Shown piece after piece: positions 1-8,220 of a stretch of 64,000 nucleotides of DNA. A model generated the notes under the pieces. That model saw nothing but the letters and a program-made list of their open reading frames with translations. It searched no databases and was not told where the DNA came from. Position numbers and translations under genes: made by a program. Origin of the DNA: CAMYLY01 sp036397755 (GTDB lineage Bacteria > Gemmatimonadota > Gemmatimonadetes > Gemmatimonadales > GWC2-71-9); NCBI GenBank assembly GCA_036397755.1, contig DASWII010000066.1, positions 47,415 through 111,414 of the forward strand, given 5' to 3'. Numbering within the stretch: position 1 is the stretch's first letter; each line of letters opens with the position of its first letter.

Positions 1-2029
1 GCGCCGACACCACGCTCTCGTAGCGACGCAGCAATGCCGCCAAATGCGCGGCACCGAGATGGAGGTTGGCGTCGGCCACGGCAAGCCACTCCTTGTCCCA
101 CTCGACCCCCAGCTGGCGCGCCACCTGCACCGCGGTGCTCGGCATCAACTGCATCAATCCCCGCGCTCCCGCGCGGGACGTCACGGCCTCACGGAACGCC
201 GATTCCTGGCGGACCACGGCAGCCAAGAGATAAGGATCGACCCCGTGCTCGATCGCCTCCCGCTCGATAAGCGTGCGCACGGGCCAGGGATACGGATAGA
301 TCACGCGCAGCACCCGCGCGTCGTGCAGCGACCGCTGGCCGGCTACCCTCCATCCGACGCGGATGCCTTCGACGATCCACCCACGTCCCGACAGTCCTTC
401 CGCCAACTGGAGCGCCGCCTCCGGTTCGGTCACCGTATCCATCAGGTGCGTAACGAGCGTTCGGACCTCTTCGTCGAGACCCGCATCGCGCAGCACGTCC
501 AGCTTCTGCAACGCCTCGGCAAGCCAGGGTCGTAGCGGCGGTGGCGGCTGCGTGGTGACGTTCAAGCCGGCAAGGCCCGCCGCCTCTCGGGCGGCCGTGC
601 CGTAGTAACCAAGCGAGTCTTCGACGGCCAGGCGCGCCCAGTGCGCACGTGCCCCGGCGGTGTCACCGAGGGCCTGACGCGTCTGTGCAGTAAAGAACCG
701 CGCCGCAAACCGCTGCTCCCCGCCAACGCCGATCTCCTGCCTGTACCAGTCGAGCGCGGCTGCGTGATCACCGTGGCGAAGGGCGAGGGCCGCGAGCTGG
801 ATGCGCGAGCGGGAACCATAGGTGTGACGCGGCCACGAGGTGGCAACCCATCGCAGCAGGGCGTTTGCGGCGTCTTGGGGCATGACGCGCATTGCTCGCT
901 CGGCCACGAGGTAGGCGGCGATCGGTGCCTGGGACGCGCCTGGGTGTTCTCGGGCAAACGCTTCCAGAGCCGCATACCCCTGCGGCGCGCGGCCGATCGC
1001 AATGAGGAGCCGCGCTCGTCGGTACTCCGCCAGCGTGCCCTCGCCACCACCAGATTGTCGCGCCCGTTCGTACGCCGCGAGCGCAGCGGAGGGTCGACCC
1101 AACGCGGACTCTAAGTCCCCCAACAACCGCAGCACGCCCGCTGAGGAGTCGCCCGCCACGACCGCGCGCCGGATGAGCTCCACTGCGCTCCCGAGGTCAT
1201 AGTTTCGGACGACACCGGCCAGTCGCGTGAGTTCGGACGATCCTGCCGGCGGAAACCCCTCCATGACGATGCGCGCGGCCGATCGCGAAATGCCGGTGTC
1301 GGCGTCGCGCAGCGCGCGATACAGTAGCGCCCGGGCTCGCGGCGTATCGCCTTGGCTTTGCGCGATGGCTGCGGCGTCGATGGGCCTCCCCGCAGACTCG
1401 AGCGCCATGATGGCCTGCGTGGTGTCCGCGTACCGGAGATAGAGGTCCGCGCGCACCCGGGCCACGAGCGGTCGCGCTGCGGGGGGCGCGCTCTTCAACT
1501 GTTCGAACGCCCTAACGGGATTGTCTTCCATCCTCGCTTGCCGGAGCGCGATCCAACCGCGTACGGTGCTCAACAGTGCAGCCGCCTGCCGATATGCGTT
1601 CCTCGCCAACTCCAATTCCGAGGCCGCTTCGTACGCGACGCCTGCCCGGGCCCACAACACCCCCTGGCGCGCACGCTCGGCGCGGGCCGCGGCCGCCGCT
1701 AGCAGCCGACCCGCCTCGGCCGCAGCGCCCGCCTGGCTGTAGGCGGCCGCACGCAACTCCAGCACGTCGACGCGTTGAGCCTCGAGGTCGCCCAGCACGT
1801 CCATCAGCTCGTGGGCGCGCCAGCCCCGTCCAAGCACGAGTTCCGCGCGAACCAACTCCAGCAGCGAGTCCGTGGCGCTGGCCGCCGGATCGGCGCGGGT
1901 TGCCGAGAGACCGCCAACCAGGTGCCAAGACGGGACCGGCGCATGCCCGCCCCCTTGAGCGACCAGCGCACTTCCCTGGGCACCCGCTGCCCAAAGAAAC
2001 ACGGCAATCATCGCAGCTCGGATCGTCAT
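1..2029 (-). CDS. Soluble lytic murein transglycosylase (Slt70-like), C-terminus cut by window edge
   Basis: Periplasmic enzyme expected to cleave the MurNAc-GlcNAc bond of peptidoglycan with formation of 1,6-anhydro ends. The frame is open from the ATG at 2029 to the window edge (676 codons visible). Residues 1-25 look like a cleavable signal peptide (hydrophobic core then AQG). The next ~550 residues are Ala/Leu/Arg-rich helical repeats like the superhelical domain of Slt70. The SLT catalytic domain follows, with the glutamate motif RQESAF (Glu about residue 609) and the downstream GLMQLMPSTA motif. The 3' end lies outside the window. It diverges from the kinase gene across about 150 bp. 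Family assignment is firm. Confidence 0.88.
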   Translation of the reverse strand, partial: MTIRAAMIAVFLWAAGAQGSALVAQGGGHAPVPSWHLVGGLSATRADPAASATDSLLELVRAELVLGRGWRAHELMDVLGDLEAQRVDVLELRAAAYSQAGAAAEAGRLLAAAAARAERARQGVLWARAGVAYEAASELELARNAYRQAAALLSTVRGWIALRQARMEDNPVRAFEQLKSAPPAARPLVARVRADLYLRYADTTQAIMALESAGRPIDAAAIAQSQGDTPRARALLYRALRDADTGISRSAARIVMEGFPPAGSSELTRLAGVVRNYDLGSAVELIRRAVVAGDSSAGVLRLLGDLESALGRPSAALAAYERARQSGGGEGTLAEYRRARLLIAIGRAPQGYAALEAFAREHPGASQAPIAAYLVAERAMRVMPQDAANALLRWVATSWPRHTYGSRSRIQLAALALRHGDHAAALDWYRQEIGVGGEQRFAARFFTAQTRQALGDTAGARAHWARLAVEDSLGYYGTAAREAAGLAGLNVTTQPPPPLRPWLAEALQKLDVLRDAGLDEEVRTLVTHLMDTVTEPEAALQLAEGLSGRGWIVEGIRVGWRVAGQRSLHDARVLRVIYPYPWPVRTLIEREAIEHGVDPYLLAAVVRQESAFREAVTSRAGARGLMQLMPSTAVQVARQLGVEWDKEWLAVADANLHLGAAHLAALLRRYESVVSA

Positions 2030-2181
2030 GGACCTCACCTCCACACAAACTCTCTAGCAAGCTTCCTGCCGCCGACTAACCGCCCGCGACGTCGGCCGTA
2101 GCGCGGGGGGGAAACTGCTCAGGGTCAATCCGCCCAATGACTTGCCCACCACAACGGGCCTGCCTTACTTTGGCCGACGCT

Positions 2182-3144
2182 ATGGCGCAAGAAAACCTCT
2201 GCGGACGCACAGTGGCGGGCTACCGCCTTATCGATCTGGTTGGTGAGGGAGGGACGGCTACTGTCTACCGCGCCGAACACCCCGAGCGTGGAGTCAGCGC
2301 CGTCAAGATCCTCAAGCAACGCATGCGTAATGATGCCACGGCAGTCAAGCGCTTTCTGCGCGAGGCCGGCTACGGAAGCCGGGTAGTACACCCGGCGATC
2401 GTCCGCACGTTCGACTTTGGGGATGAGGATGGTCTCTATTACCTCGCGCTCGAGTGGGTGCGCGGCGAATCGCTCGCTGACTACGTGAATCGGCAGGGAC
2501 GCCTCCCTCCGGAGCAGGTGGCCAAGATCATCAGTCAGCTCGCTGACGGACTCGAGGCTGCGCATGCGGAAGGCATTATCCATCGGGACCTGAAGCCGGA
2601 GAACATGATCTACGATCCGGAGTCCGGGACCGTAAAGCTGCTCGACTTCGGCATCGCGCGGGACGCTCAACAGGACGCCACCGAACGGCTCACGCGCACG
2701 GGTTTCTTTGTGGGCACGCTCAACTATGTTGCCCCGGAGGCCCTGTCCGGTGAGCTGGTCGGAGAAGCGGCAGACACCTACAGCTTGGCCACGATCGCGT
2801 ATTATCTGCTGACTGGACGCCACCCGTATTCGGGTAGAACACCCCGCGAGATCTTCCAGCAGCTCCTCTCTCAGCCGCCCGTGCCGCTCAACGACGCCGT
2901 TGCCGGGTTGCGGTTCCCGGACGAACTCGAGGCCGTCGTCATGACGGCACTGTCGCGCGACCCGGCCGAGCGGCAGGACACCGTCCGGCACTTCGGAGAA
3001 CAGGTCGTACACGCGGCCCGCCGCATATCGCCATCCAGTGTACCGCGCCGACAGGCCGCAGAACCGAAAACCGGATCCAAGGCCGACCAATCGAGCGGAA
3101 TCGCCGGTAAACTGCGAACGTTCTTTGGCAAAAACAAACTGTAG
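2182..3144 (+). CDS. Serine/threonine protein kinase
   Basis: Hanks-type kinase of about 320 residues. Visible motifs: glycine loop GEGGTATVY, invariant lysine in AVKIL, catalytic HRDLKPEN, metal-binding DFG and APEA of the activation segment. The kinase domain takes up residues ~10-270. The C-terminal ~50 residues are basic and Ser-rich, with no transmembrane helix, so the enzyme is probably cytoplasmic. An in-frame ATG at 2137 would add 15 residues with no kinase homology; the ATG at 2182 starts just before the kinase fold and is preferred. Neither start has a clear Shine-Dalgarno. pyrE follows after 27 bp. The substrate cannot be read from the sequence. Confidence 0.9.
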   Translation: MAQENLCGRTVAGYRLIDLVGEGGTATVYRAEHPERGVSAVKILKQRMRNDATAVKRFLREAGYGSRVVHPAIVRTFDFGDEDGLYYLALEWVRGESLADYVNRQGRLPPEQVAKIISQLADGLEAAHAEGIIHRDLKPENMIYDPESGTVKLLDFGIARDAQQDATERLTRTGFFVGTLNYVAPEALSGELVGEAADTYSLATIAYYLLTGRHPYSGRTPREIFQQLLSQPPVPLNDAVAGLRFPDELEAVVMTALSRDPAERQDTVRHFGEQVVHAARRISPSSVPRRQAAEPKTGSKADQSSGIAGKLRTFFGKNKL

Positions 3145-3163
3145 TAGTAGCTCTAGCTACTAC
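3144..3163. repeat. Perfect inverted repeat between kinase stop and pyrE start
   Basis: Nine-base arms (GTAGTAGCT and AGCTACTAC) are separated by two bases. The repeat begins on the last base of the kinase stop codon and ends 8 bp before the TTG start of pyrE. The RNA would fold into a tight hairpin over the pyrE initiation region. There is no T-tract, so it is not a standard terminator. It could affect pyrE translation or bind a regulator; this is inference. Confidence 0.6.
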
Positions 3164-3171
3164 CACGCAAA

Positions 3172-3735
3172 TTGAACGCTCAAGCACGAGAGATTCAGCT
3201 GGCCACGCTTGCGGAGATGCTGAAGGTTCGATCCGTGCGCACCGGCGATTTCGAGCTTTCTTCGGGCAGGCGGTCTCGCTTTTACGTCGACGCTCGAACG
3301 ACCACCATGTCCGCAGAGGGCGCGGCGATCATTGGGAGGCTGGGGCTGATGGAGATCCGGGCTGCGGGCTGGGAGCCCCTGGCGGTCGGTGGACTCACGC
3401 TCGGCTCCGACCCCGTCGCGTACGCCTTGAGCGCGGCCAGCCTCGCCGACCCGCCCGTGATCAACGCCTTTACGGTGCGCAAGGCCACGAAGGCGCACGG
3501 AACGCAACGCCGCATCGAAGGCTGTTTCGTGGCCGATAGCCCCGTCGTGGTGGTCGAGGACGTCATAACGTCGGGAGCGTCGGCGCTCGACGCGGTCGCT
3601 GCGGTGAAAGCGGAGGGAGGTACGGTGCTCGGCGTAATTGCCTTGCTCGATCGTGAGGAGGGGGGAGCGGATGCGATCCGTGATGCCGGACTGGACCTGC
3701 GCATACTCGTTCGCCTGTCAGAACTCGGGCTCTGA
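3172..3735 (+). CDS. pyrE: Orotate phosphoribosyltransferase
   Basis: Transfers phosphoribose from PRPP to orotate to make OMP in de novo pyrimidine synthesis (cytoplasm). The 187-residue length is usual for the family. The PRPP-binding signature VVVVEDVITSGAS lies around residues 123-135. The N-terminal segment ELSSGRRSRFYVD matches the substrate loop of OPRTases, and the flexible-loop lysines are in VRKATKAHG. The start is a TTG; no in-frame ATG would keep the conserved N-terminus. The neighbouring kinase gene is not a known pathway partner. A 20-bp inverted repeat sits just before the start. Confidence 0.92.
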   Translation: MNAQAREIQLATLAEMLKVRSVRTGDFELSSGRRSRFYVDARTTTMSAEGAAIIGRLGLMEIRAAGWEPLAVGGLTLGSDPVAYALSAASLADPPVINAFTVRKATKAHGTQRRIEGCFVADSPVVVVEDVITSGASALDAVAAVKAEGGTVLGVIALLDREEGGADAIRDAGLDLRILVRLSELGL

Positions 3736-3765
3736 TCGCCACGGTCCCATCCCTTACCGACCCCG

Positions 3766-4629
3766 TCAGCCCGGTTGTCCCGGATCTCCCGCCCCTAGAG
3801 TAAATGGACGGAACGAGCCGAACGTGGATCGGTAAGGGAAGATCAGGGCCTCGCCAAATTCCCGGACGACTCGGGCGAACCCGTAGTGACGTCGGAATTC
3901 GGTAGCGCAGACACCAAGCGTCGAGCGCACATGCCGCCCAAAACTCTGAGGCGAAGAGAATTCCAACGCGTAGGCAGCGTCGGCGATGCTCCGGCCTGGC
4001 GCCTCCAGGAGTTCCGCCGCGTACGCCAGTCGGATTCCCACCAAGTACTGTTTGGGCGACGGAAGCCGGGCGCGGAGGAAGCGGGACATGAAGGTGCTCG
4101 GGGGCGATCCCAACAGCCGGCTGAGCTCCCGAACCGTCTTCACACCGGGCGCCACGCGTACGAGGTACTCAAAGAGTCGGCGACACTCCACCGTGGCCTG
4201 CGGACCGAGCGCCGGGACCAGGTGTTGAAGGATCCGCGCACCCGCCGCTGAAGTGGGGCTGGATACGACGGCGCGCAAACGGTGCCAGCCGTCCCGATCC
4301 CTGAGATCGATCACCCCTCGTACGCCATGGGCACCCAGATCCAGCAGTGTCTGAGGGGCGCTCAGGTCCTCGCGAGAGGCCATGACCGCGAGCGTCGAGA
4401 CGTTGGGGAAGCTGCGCACCAGCTTCGCCAATTCCGGGAGCTGCTCGCTCGGGACCGCGTGTGGCGAGACGAGGACGGCCCGCACCGGTCGTTCGCGCAC
4501 GCATCGGATCGCCTCGGAAACGGACCTCACATGGTACGTCTTGCAGCCGCTGCCGATGGCCGCGTCCAGCCGCGCTTGTGTGTGCGGCAGTACGATGGTC
4601 GCCACTGCAGCGCTTTGGGACAGCAACAT
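3766..4629 (-). CDS. AraC-family transcriptional regulator with receiver-like N-terminal domain
   Basis: 287 residues. The C-terminal part (~170-265) has two helix-turn-helix units of the AraC/XylS type, with typical sequences TVRELSRLLGSP and SIADAAYALEFSSPQSFGRH. The N-terminal ~120 residues alternate hydrophobic strands and helices (AVLVSPH, TLAVMA, GVRGVIDL) like a CheY/NtrC receiver fold. The acidic pocket and phospho-acceptor aspartate are not obvious, so it may be a degenerate receiver. The gene is convergent with pyrE (30 bp apart) and diverges from the RNase P RNA gene. Target genes are unknown. Confidence 0.8.
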   Translation of the reverse strand: MLLSQSAAVATIVLPHTQARLDAAIGSGCKTYHVRSVSEAIRCVRERPVRAVLVSPHAVPSEQLPELAKLVRSFPNVSTLAVMASREDLSAPQTLLDLGAHGVRGVIDLRDRDGWHRLRAVVSSPTSAAGARILQHLVPALGPQATVECRRLFEYLVRVAPGVKTVRELSRLLGSPPSTFMSRFLRARLPSPKQYLVGIRLAYAAELLEAPGRSIADAAYALEFSSPQSFGRHVRSTLGVCATEFRRHYGFARVVREFGEALIFPYRSTFGSFRPFTLGAGDPGQPG

Positions 4630-4751
4630 CAGTGCATCCTCGATCTTCGGCCGCCGCAGGATCGAGTGGGGGTCTCAAATCCCAATCAACGCCGCCCCCG
4701 GCGGGTTGCGCGTCTGTCAACAGGCAGCCGCTTCTAGCTATCTTGCTTCGG

Positions 4752-5111
4752 GGAGTGGTGGGTGCGACGGTCGCGGTCCACGTTGGATCGAGGAAAGTCC
4801 GAACTCCGTAGGGCAGACTGCCAGGTAACGCCTGGGCGTCGAGAGGCGACGGTAAGGGCCACAGAGAACAGACCGCCTGCGACCTGGTCGTAGGTAAGGG
4901 TGAAACGGTGGGGTAAGAGCCCACCGCGCACCTGGTAACAGCGTGCGGCACGGCAACCCCCAGTCGGAGCAAGGCCAAATAGGCGGCGAGGTCCTGCCCG
5001 GACCGCCCGAGCCGCGGGTAGGCCGCTAGAGGTGTCAGGCGACTGCCACCGCAGAGAGATGACCGTCCGGCATTCGTGTCGAACAGAACTCGGCTTACGA
5101 CCCACCACTCC
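4752..5111 (+). ncRNA. rnpB: RNase P RNA, bacterial type A
   Basis: Catalytic RNA of RNase P, which matures tRNA 5' ends. The conserved core is clear: GAGGAAAGTCC at 4790-4800 (P4 5' strand), AGAGATGACC near 5055, and ACAGAACTCGGCTTACGA at 5083-5100 (P4 3' strand). The ends are set by helix P1: 4752-4763 pairs with 5100-5111 over 12 bases. Length of about 360 nt is normal. A TAGCTAT at 4735-4741 is a possible -10 element; no convincing -35 is seen. The protein subunit rnpA is in the same window, about 5 kb away. Confidence 0.96.
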
Positions 5112-5160
5112 ACCCCACACGGGCGTGGTCGGCGAGCACCTGAGCGGGAGCGCAATCGGC

Positions 5161-6003
5161 GTGCGGTTTGACGGCAGGACCAGATTGATTCCGTGGGTCA
5201 TCGCGGGTTGCCTCGCGGCGTGTGCCGGGCAGCCGCCGTCCCACTCACCCCCAGAGCCCGTCCCTCCCCAAGCGTTCGCCTACTCGCCGTTCACGGCCAG
5301 CTACCTATTCGTCTCCAGGGGCCACACGCGCCAGCAGATCCCGGGTGGGGAAGCCGCGAACACCGAATACGCGTTCACCATCGGGCTCACGGCTGCTGTG
5401 GCGACCGATGGAGAGAACTTAATGGCCACGGTGACGGTCGACTCCGTACCGATGTTGTCAGGGGCGGCCGCCCTTGTGGCGGGCAACATCACCCGCGCCG
5501 TCGGGAAGTCCGTTCGTGCCCGGATGCTCCCCAATGGCCGCCTTGTGAGTGACGACGCGCCGGATCCGGCGCTCGGTTCGTTGCCCCAGGTGGCCAGCCT
5601 GCTACAGGACTTCTTTCCTCGAATCCCCGAAACCGGTGTCACCGCGGGCGATCGGTGGATCGACAGCACCTCTAATGCCACGCACTCCAACGGACTGGAC
5701 CTCACGACGGAGGCCGTTCGCACCTACGAAGCAGCCGATGGGAGCGATTCCGGCACCGGTGCGTTCCTCGAGGTTGTCGCCGAGGTCGTGTATACGCTGA
5801 CCGGAAGTGGGGTCATGAGCGCCCAACCGATTGTGGTAGAGGGGGCCGGTGCGCGTCGCGAGCGGTTCTTTCTGGCAGCCAATGGCGCGTTTCTAGGCGG
5901 TATCACGCGAGATTCGTCCGCCGCGAACGCGACGATGTCTTCGATAGGTGTCACGATCCCCATCGTGCAAACGCGCACAGACACACTCCGCATCATTCCA
6001 TGA
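5161..6003 (+). CDS. Lipoprotein of unknown function
   Basis: The open frame extends back to 5032, but that part overlaps the RNase P RNA. The GTG at 5161 gives a proper lipoprotein signal (positively charged start, hydrophobic stretch, lipobox LAAC at about residue 21), so it is the chosen start. The mature ~260-residue protein is rich in beta-prone and Thr/Val segments, has a Pro/Ser linker after the lipid cysteine, and shows no domain I recognise. The stop overlaps the next gene by 4 bp (ATGA), suggesting a two-gene unit with the outer-membrane-like protein. Function unknown; envelope location is inferred. Confidence 0.75.
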   Translation: MRFDGRTRLIPWVIAGCLAACAGQPPSHSPPEPVPPQAFAYSPFTASYLFVSRGHTRQQIPGGEAANTEYAFTIGLTAAVATDGENLMATVTVDSVPMLSGAAALVAGNITRAVGKSVRARMLPNGRLVSDDAPDPALGSLPQVASLLQDFFPRIPETGVTAGDRWIDSTSNATHSNGLDLTTEAVRTYEAADGSDSGTGAFLEVVAEVVYTLTGSGVMSAQPIVVEGAGARRERFFLAANGAFLGGITRDSSAANATMSSIGVTIPIVQTRTDTLRIIP

Positions 6004-6872
6004 CGCGCCTCCGCGAGGTCTCCATGACTGCGGTGGCACTTGCACTGACCACCAGCGGGCTCTTCGGACAGGCTGGGCGACCGCACAGCGCGCACTACCT
6101 GTTCGTGGCGGCGGTCGATGACGCCCGGGCGCTGTGGGTGAACCCCGCCGGCCTCGGGGTGATACCCGAGTACTCCGTGACCCTCGACTTCACACTAGAG
6201 AGCGCCTCCACCGGCCGGCTGCGATTGGGTCAGTGGTCCGGGGCAGTGAACTCCCGCGGGTTCGGTTTGGGGTACCAGCGGGACCGTTTTGCGGACGACC
6301 CGTTCACCGCGGAGGTGGACCCCCTGTCGACTGGGGCATATCGTCTCGGCGGCGCGGTGCCGTTCGGCTCGGGTGCCATTGGCGCGAGTGTGTCGATGTA
6401 TCGTGGCAACTCGGTGGGTACCGAGTTTGCGGGTGATGTGGGCATGCTGCTCGCACTTGGGCCCCGCTTCTCCTTCGGCGCCGTGGTGCAGAACGTTGGT
6501 CGCCCCGTGTTGCGCGCGACCAAGACGGCGATCAGCGGCACCGTGGGGGTGGCATGGTATGCCGTGCCGCAGACACTGGAGTTCGCAGCCGAAGGTCAGA
6601 TCGTTGAGGGCCTAGCCGCCGCCAACACCACGGTCCGCTACAGAGCGGGCATCCACGTGTCCCCCGGGCGCTCGTTTCCAGTGTCGGTGTTTGGTGCATT
6701 CGACCTCGGATCCGATCCCGTCGTGCGGTCCCTCTTCATCGGCGTATCGCTGGGAGCGCACGAGCGCGTGGGTGTCACCGGGGCGGGCGTCCGGCGGGCG
6801 GCGGGCTTGGAGCTGAACGAATTCGGCGCGTACGGCATCGTGTCGCGCGGGCCGGAGCGACCCCACCCCTAA
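6000..6872 (+). CDS. Secreted beta-rich, outer-membrane-like protein
   Basis: 290 residues with a signal peptide (residues 1-24, ending near FGQA). The motif ALWVNPAGLG close to the mature N-terminus is typical of UPF0164/PorV-like outer-membrane barrel families. The rest consists of alternating strands with glycine and aromatic residues (SFGAVVQNVGRPVL). It lacks the C-terminal aromatic seen on most barrels, so the last ~20 residues may extend beyond the barrel. The start overlaps the stop of the preceding lipoprotein gene. It ends 5 bp before the convergent dnaN. Exact role unknown. Confidence 0.7.
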   Translation: MTRLREVSMTAVALALTTSGLFGQAGRPHSAHYLFVAAVDDARALWVNPAGLGVIPEYSVTLDFTLESASTGRLRLGQWSGAVNSRGFGLGYQRDRFADDPFTAEVDPLSTGAYRLGGAVPFGSGAIGASVSMYRGNSVGTEFAGDVGMLLALGPRFSFGAVVQNVGRPVLRATKTAISGTVGVAWYAVPQTLEFAAEGQIVEGLAAANTTVRYRAGIHVSPGRSFPVSVFGAFDLGSDPVVRSLFIGVSLGAHERVGVTGAGVRRAAGLELNEFGAYGIVSRGPERPHP

Positions 6873-6877
6873 GGGCG

Positions 6878-7999
6878 TCAGTCCACGAGGCGCAGCGGCA
6901 TCACCAGACAGAGATACGAGGCCGGATCATCCCAGCCTACCGGCTCCAGCGTCGCCGCTCGTTCCGGCGCCTTGAAGGTCATCCGGATTTCGTCCGTCGG
7001 CATGAACTTCAGAATCTCGAGGAGATAATGAGCATTGAAGCCGATCTCAAGCGGTTCGCCTTCGTACGTCAAGCTCACTTCGTCCTGGGCCTCACCCAGG
7101 TCAGGCGTGTTCACGCTCATGACGAGTTTGCCCGAGCTGAATTGCAGACGTACCCGATGGGTCTGGTCGCTGGCCACGATCCCGACGCGACGCAGGGACG
7201 AAGCGAGCGATTGCTTCTCCACGGTACATGACCGGTCGTTGTCGCGTGGGATGACCTGTTCGTAGTTCGGGTACGGACCCTCGATCAGTCGCGTAAACAC
7301 CAGAGTCGTTCCACTGCGGAATCCCAAGTGATTCTCGCTCTTCGCGATCTCGATTTCGTCGGCGGGGCCGAAGAGCTTACGGACCTGTTCGAGTGCCTTG
7401 GGCGGCAGAATCAGGTCGGCCGTAGCCGCACCACCGCTGGCACCAACATCCATTCGCGCGAGACGGTGGCCGTTGGTCGCCACCATGCGCATGCGGTCGC
7501 CACGCAACTCCCAGAGCACGCCGTTCAGTATTGGACGGCTCTCCTCTGTCGACGCGGCAAAACTGACGTGGTTGATGAGCTTCTGAAGGTCGCTCGATGT
7601 GACCTTCCATGTGTCGTCAAACCTGACCGGCGGGAAGTTTGGGAACTCCTCGCGCGGGATGCCGAGCAGCTTGTATTTCGTGCGGCCGCACTCGAGGCTG
7701 ATGCGCTGCTCGCCGGAAGTGGTGAATCGGATGGCGGCGCTTGGCAATTCCCGCACGATCTCCACGAGCTTCTTGGCCGGTACCGTGACGGCACCTTCCT
7801 TGTCGACATCCGCCGGCACGACGGTGCTCACGGCGATATCGAGATCGGTTCCTGACAGGCGAATACCAGCAGGAATGGCTTCGACCAGGATATTCGCGAG
7901 TACCGGAAGTGTCGTCTTCGACGGAATGGTCGCAGCGACTGCCACGAGTCCTTCCTGAAGGCGCTCCCGTGTGATCGTGAACTTCATGGCCGTCCCCAT
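6878..7999 (-). CDS. dnaN: DNA polymerase III beta subunit (sliding clamp)
   Basis: Ring-shaped processivity clamp for the replicative polymerase. 373 residues, the expected size for three clamp domains. Recognisable segments include MKFTITRERLQEGL at the start, LPSAAIRF and TNGHRLAR in the middle, and the C-terminal LCLVMPLRL, which forms the partner-binding pocket. An in-frame ATG four codons downstream (MKFT) is an alternative start. It lies downstream of dnaA in the same direction, separated by the 221-bp probable origin. Confidence 0.97.
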   Translation of the reverse strand: MGTAMKFTITRERLQEGLVAVAATIPSKTTLPVLANILVEAIPAGIRLSGTDLDIAVSTVVPADVDKEGAVTVPAKKLVEIVRELPSAAIRFTTSGEQRISLECGRTKYKLLGIPREEFPNFPPVRFDDTWKVTSSDLQKLINHVSFAASTEESRPILNGVLWELRGDRMRMVATNGHRLARMDVGASGGAATADLILPPKALEQVRKLFGPADEIEIAKSENHLGFRSGTTLVFTRLIEGPYPNYEQVIPRDNDRSCTVEKQSLASSLRRVGIVASDQTHRVRLQFSSGKLVMSVNTPDLGEAQDEVSLTYEGEPLEIGFNAHYLLEILKFMPTDEIRMTFKAPERAATLEPVGWDDPASYLCLVMPLRLVD

Positions 8000-8043
8000 G
8001 TTCGTGGAAAGAGAAGACTACTAGTCACGTACCTATAATTATC

Positions 8044-8058
8044 TAGTAATAGTAGTAG
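8044..8058 (-). promoter_or_regulatory. DnaA-trio repeat (five triplets)
   Basis: On the plus strand the sequence reads TAG TAA TAG TAG TAG, i.e. the 3'-GAT-5' type triplet repeated on the DnaA-loading strand. It lies directly next to a box-like 9-mer at 8063-8071 and an AT-rich segment on the other side. Known DnaA-trios bind the DnaA filament and start strand opening; the assignment here is by analogy. Confidence 0.6.
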
Positions 8059-8112
8059 AGTCTCTGGAAATCTTGACAGTCTGCACAACCCGGTCCGCCG
8101 TCACACGTTGCC

Positions 8113-8135
8113 GAGTTTCCCGAGCAGGGAAACTC
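8113..8135. repeat. Perfect 9-bp-arm hairpin within the origin region
   Basis: GAGTTTCCC and GGGAAACTC flank a five-base loop. It lies between the DnaA-trio side and the dnaA stop codon. It could be a terminator-like element for dnaA without a T-tract, or an origin-associated cruciform. Only the repeat itself is certain. Confidence 0.6.
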
Positions 8136-8220
8136 TGGGGAGAGGTGTGGACAGACTCGTCCCATCCTGCCGGCGTCCACCATTGCACACAGTCTCCACA
8201 GCATAGTCTCCCCAATTCGC

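Larger units (their letters stand above)
8000..8220. other. oriC: Probable replication origin (oriC) between dnaA and dnaN
   Basis: Read on the minus strand from dnaA to dnaN, the gap holds degenerate DnaA boxes, a box-like ATTTCCAGA (8063-8071), then five consecutive trinucleotides CTA CTA CTA TTA CTA (8058 down to 8044), then an AT-rich stretch (about 8012-8043). This order (box, DnaA-trio, unwinding region) matches the unwinding element described in Bacillus subtilis. Other box-like sites are CTGTCCACA (minus, 8146-8154) and GTCTCCACA (plus, 8192-8200). A perfect hairpin with 9-bp arms lies at 8113-8135. No perfect consensus box is present, so origin activity is inferred from position and order. 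Confidence 0.7.
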
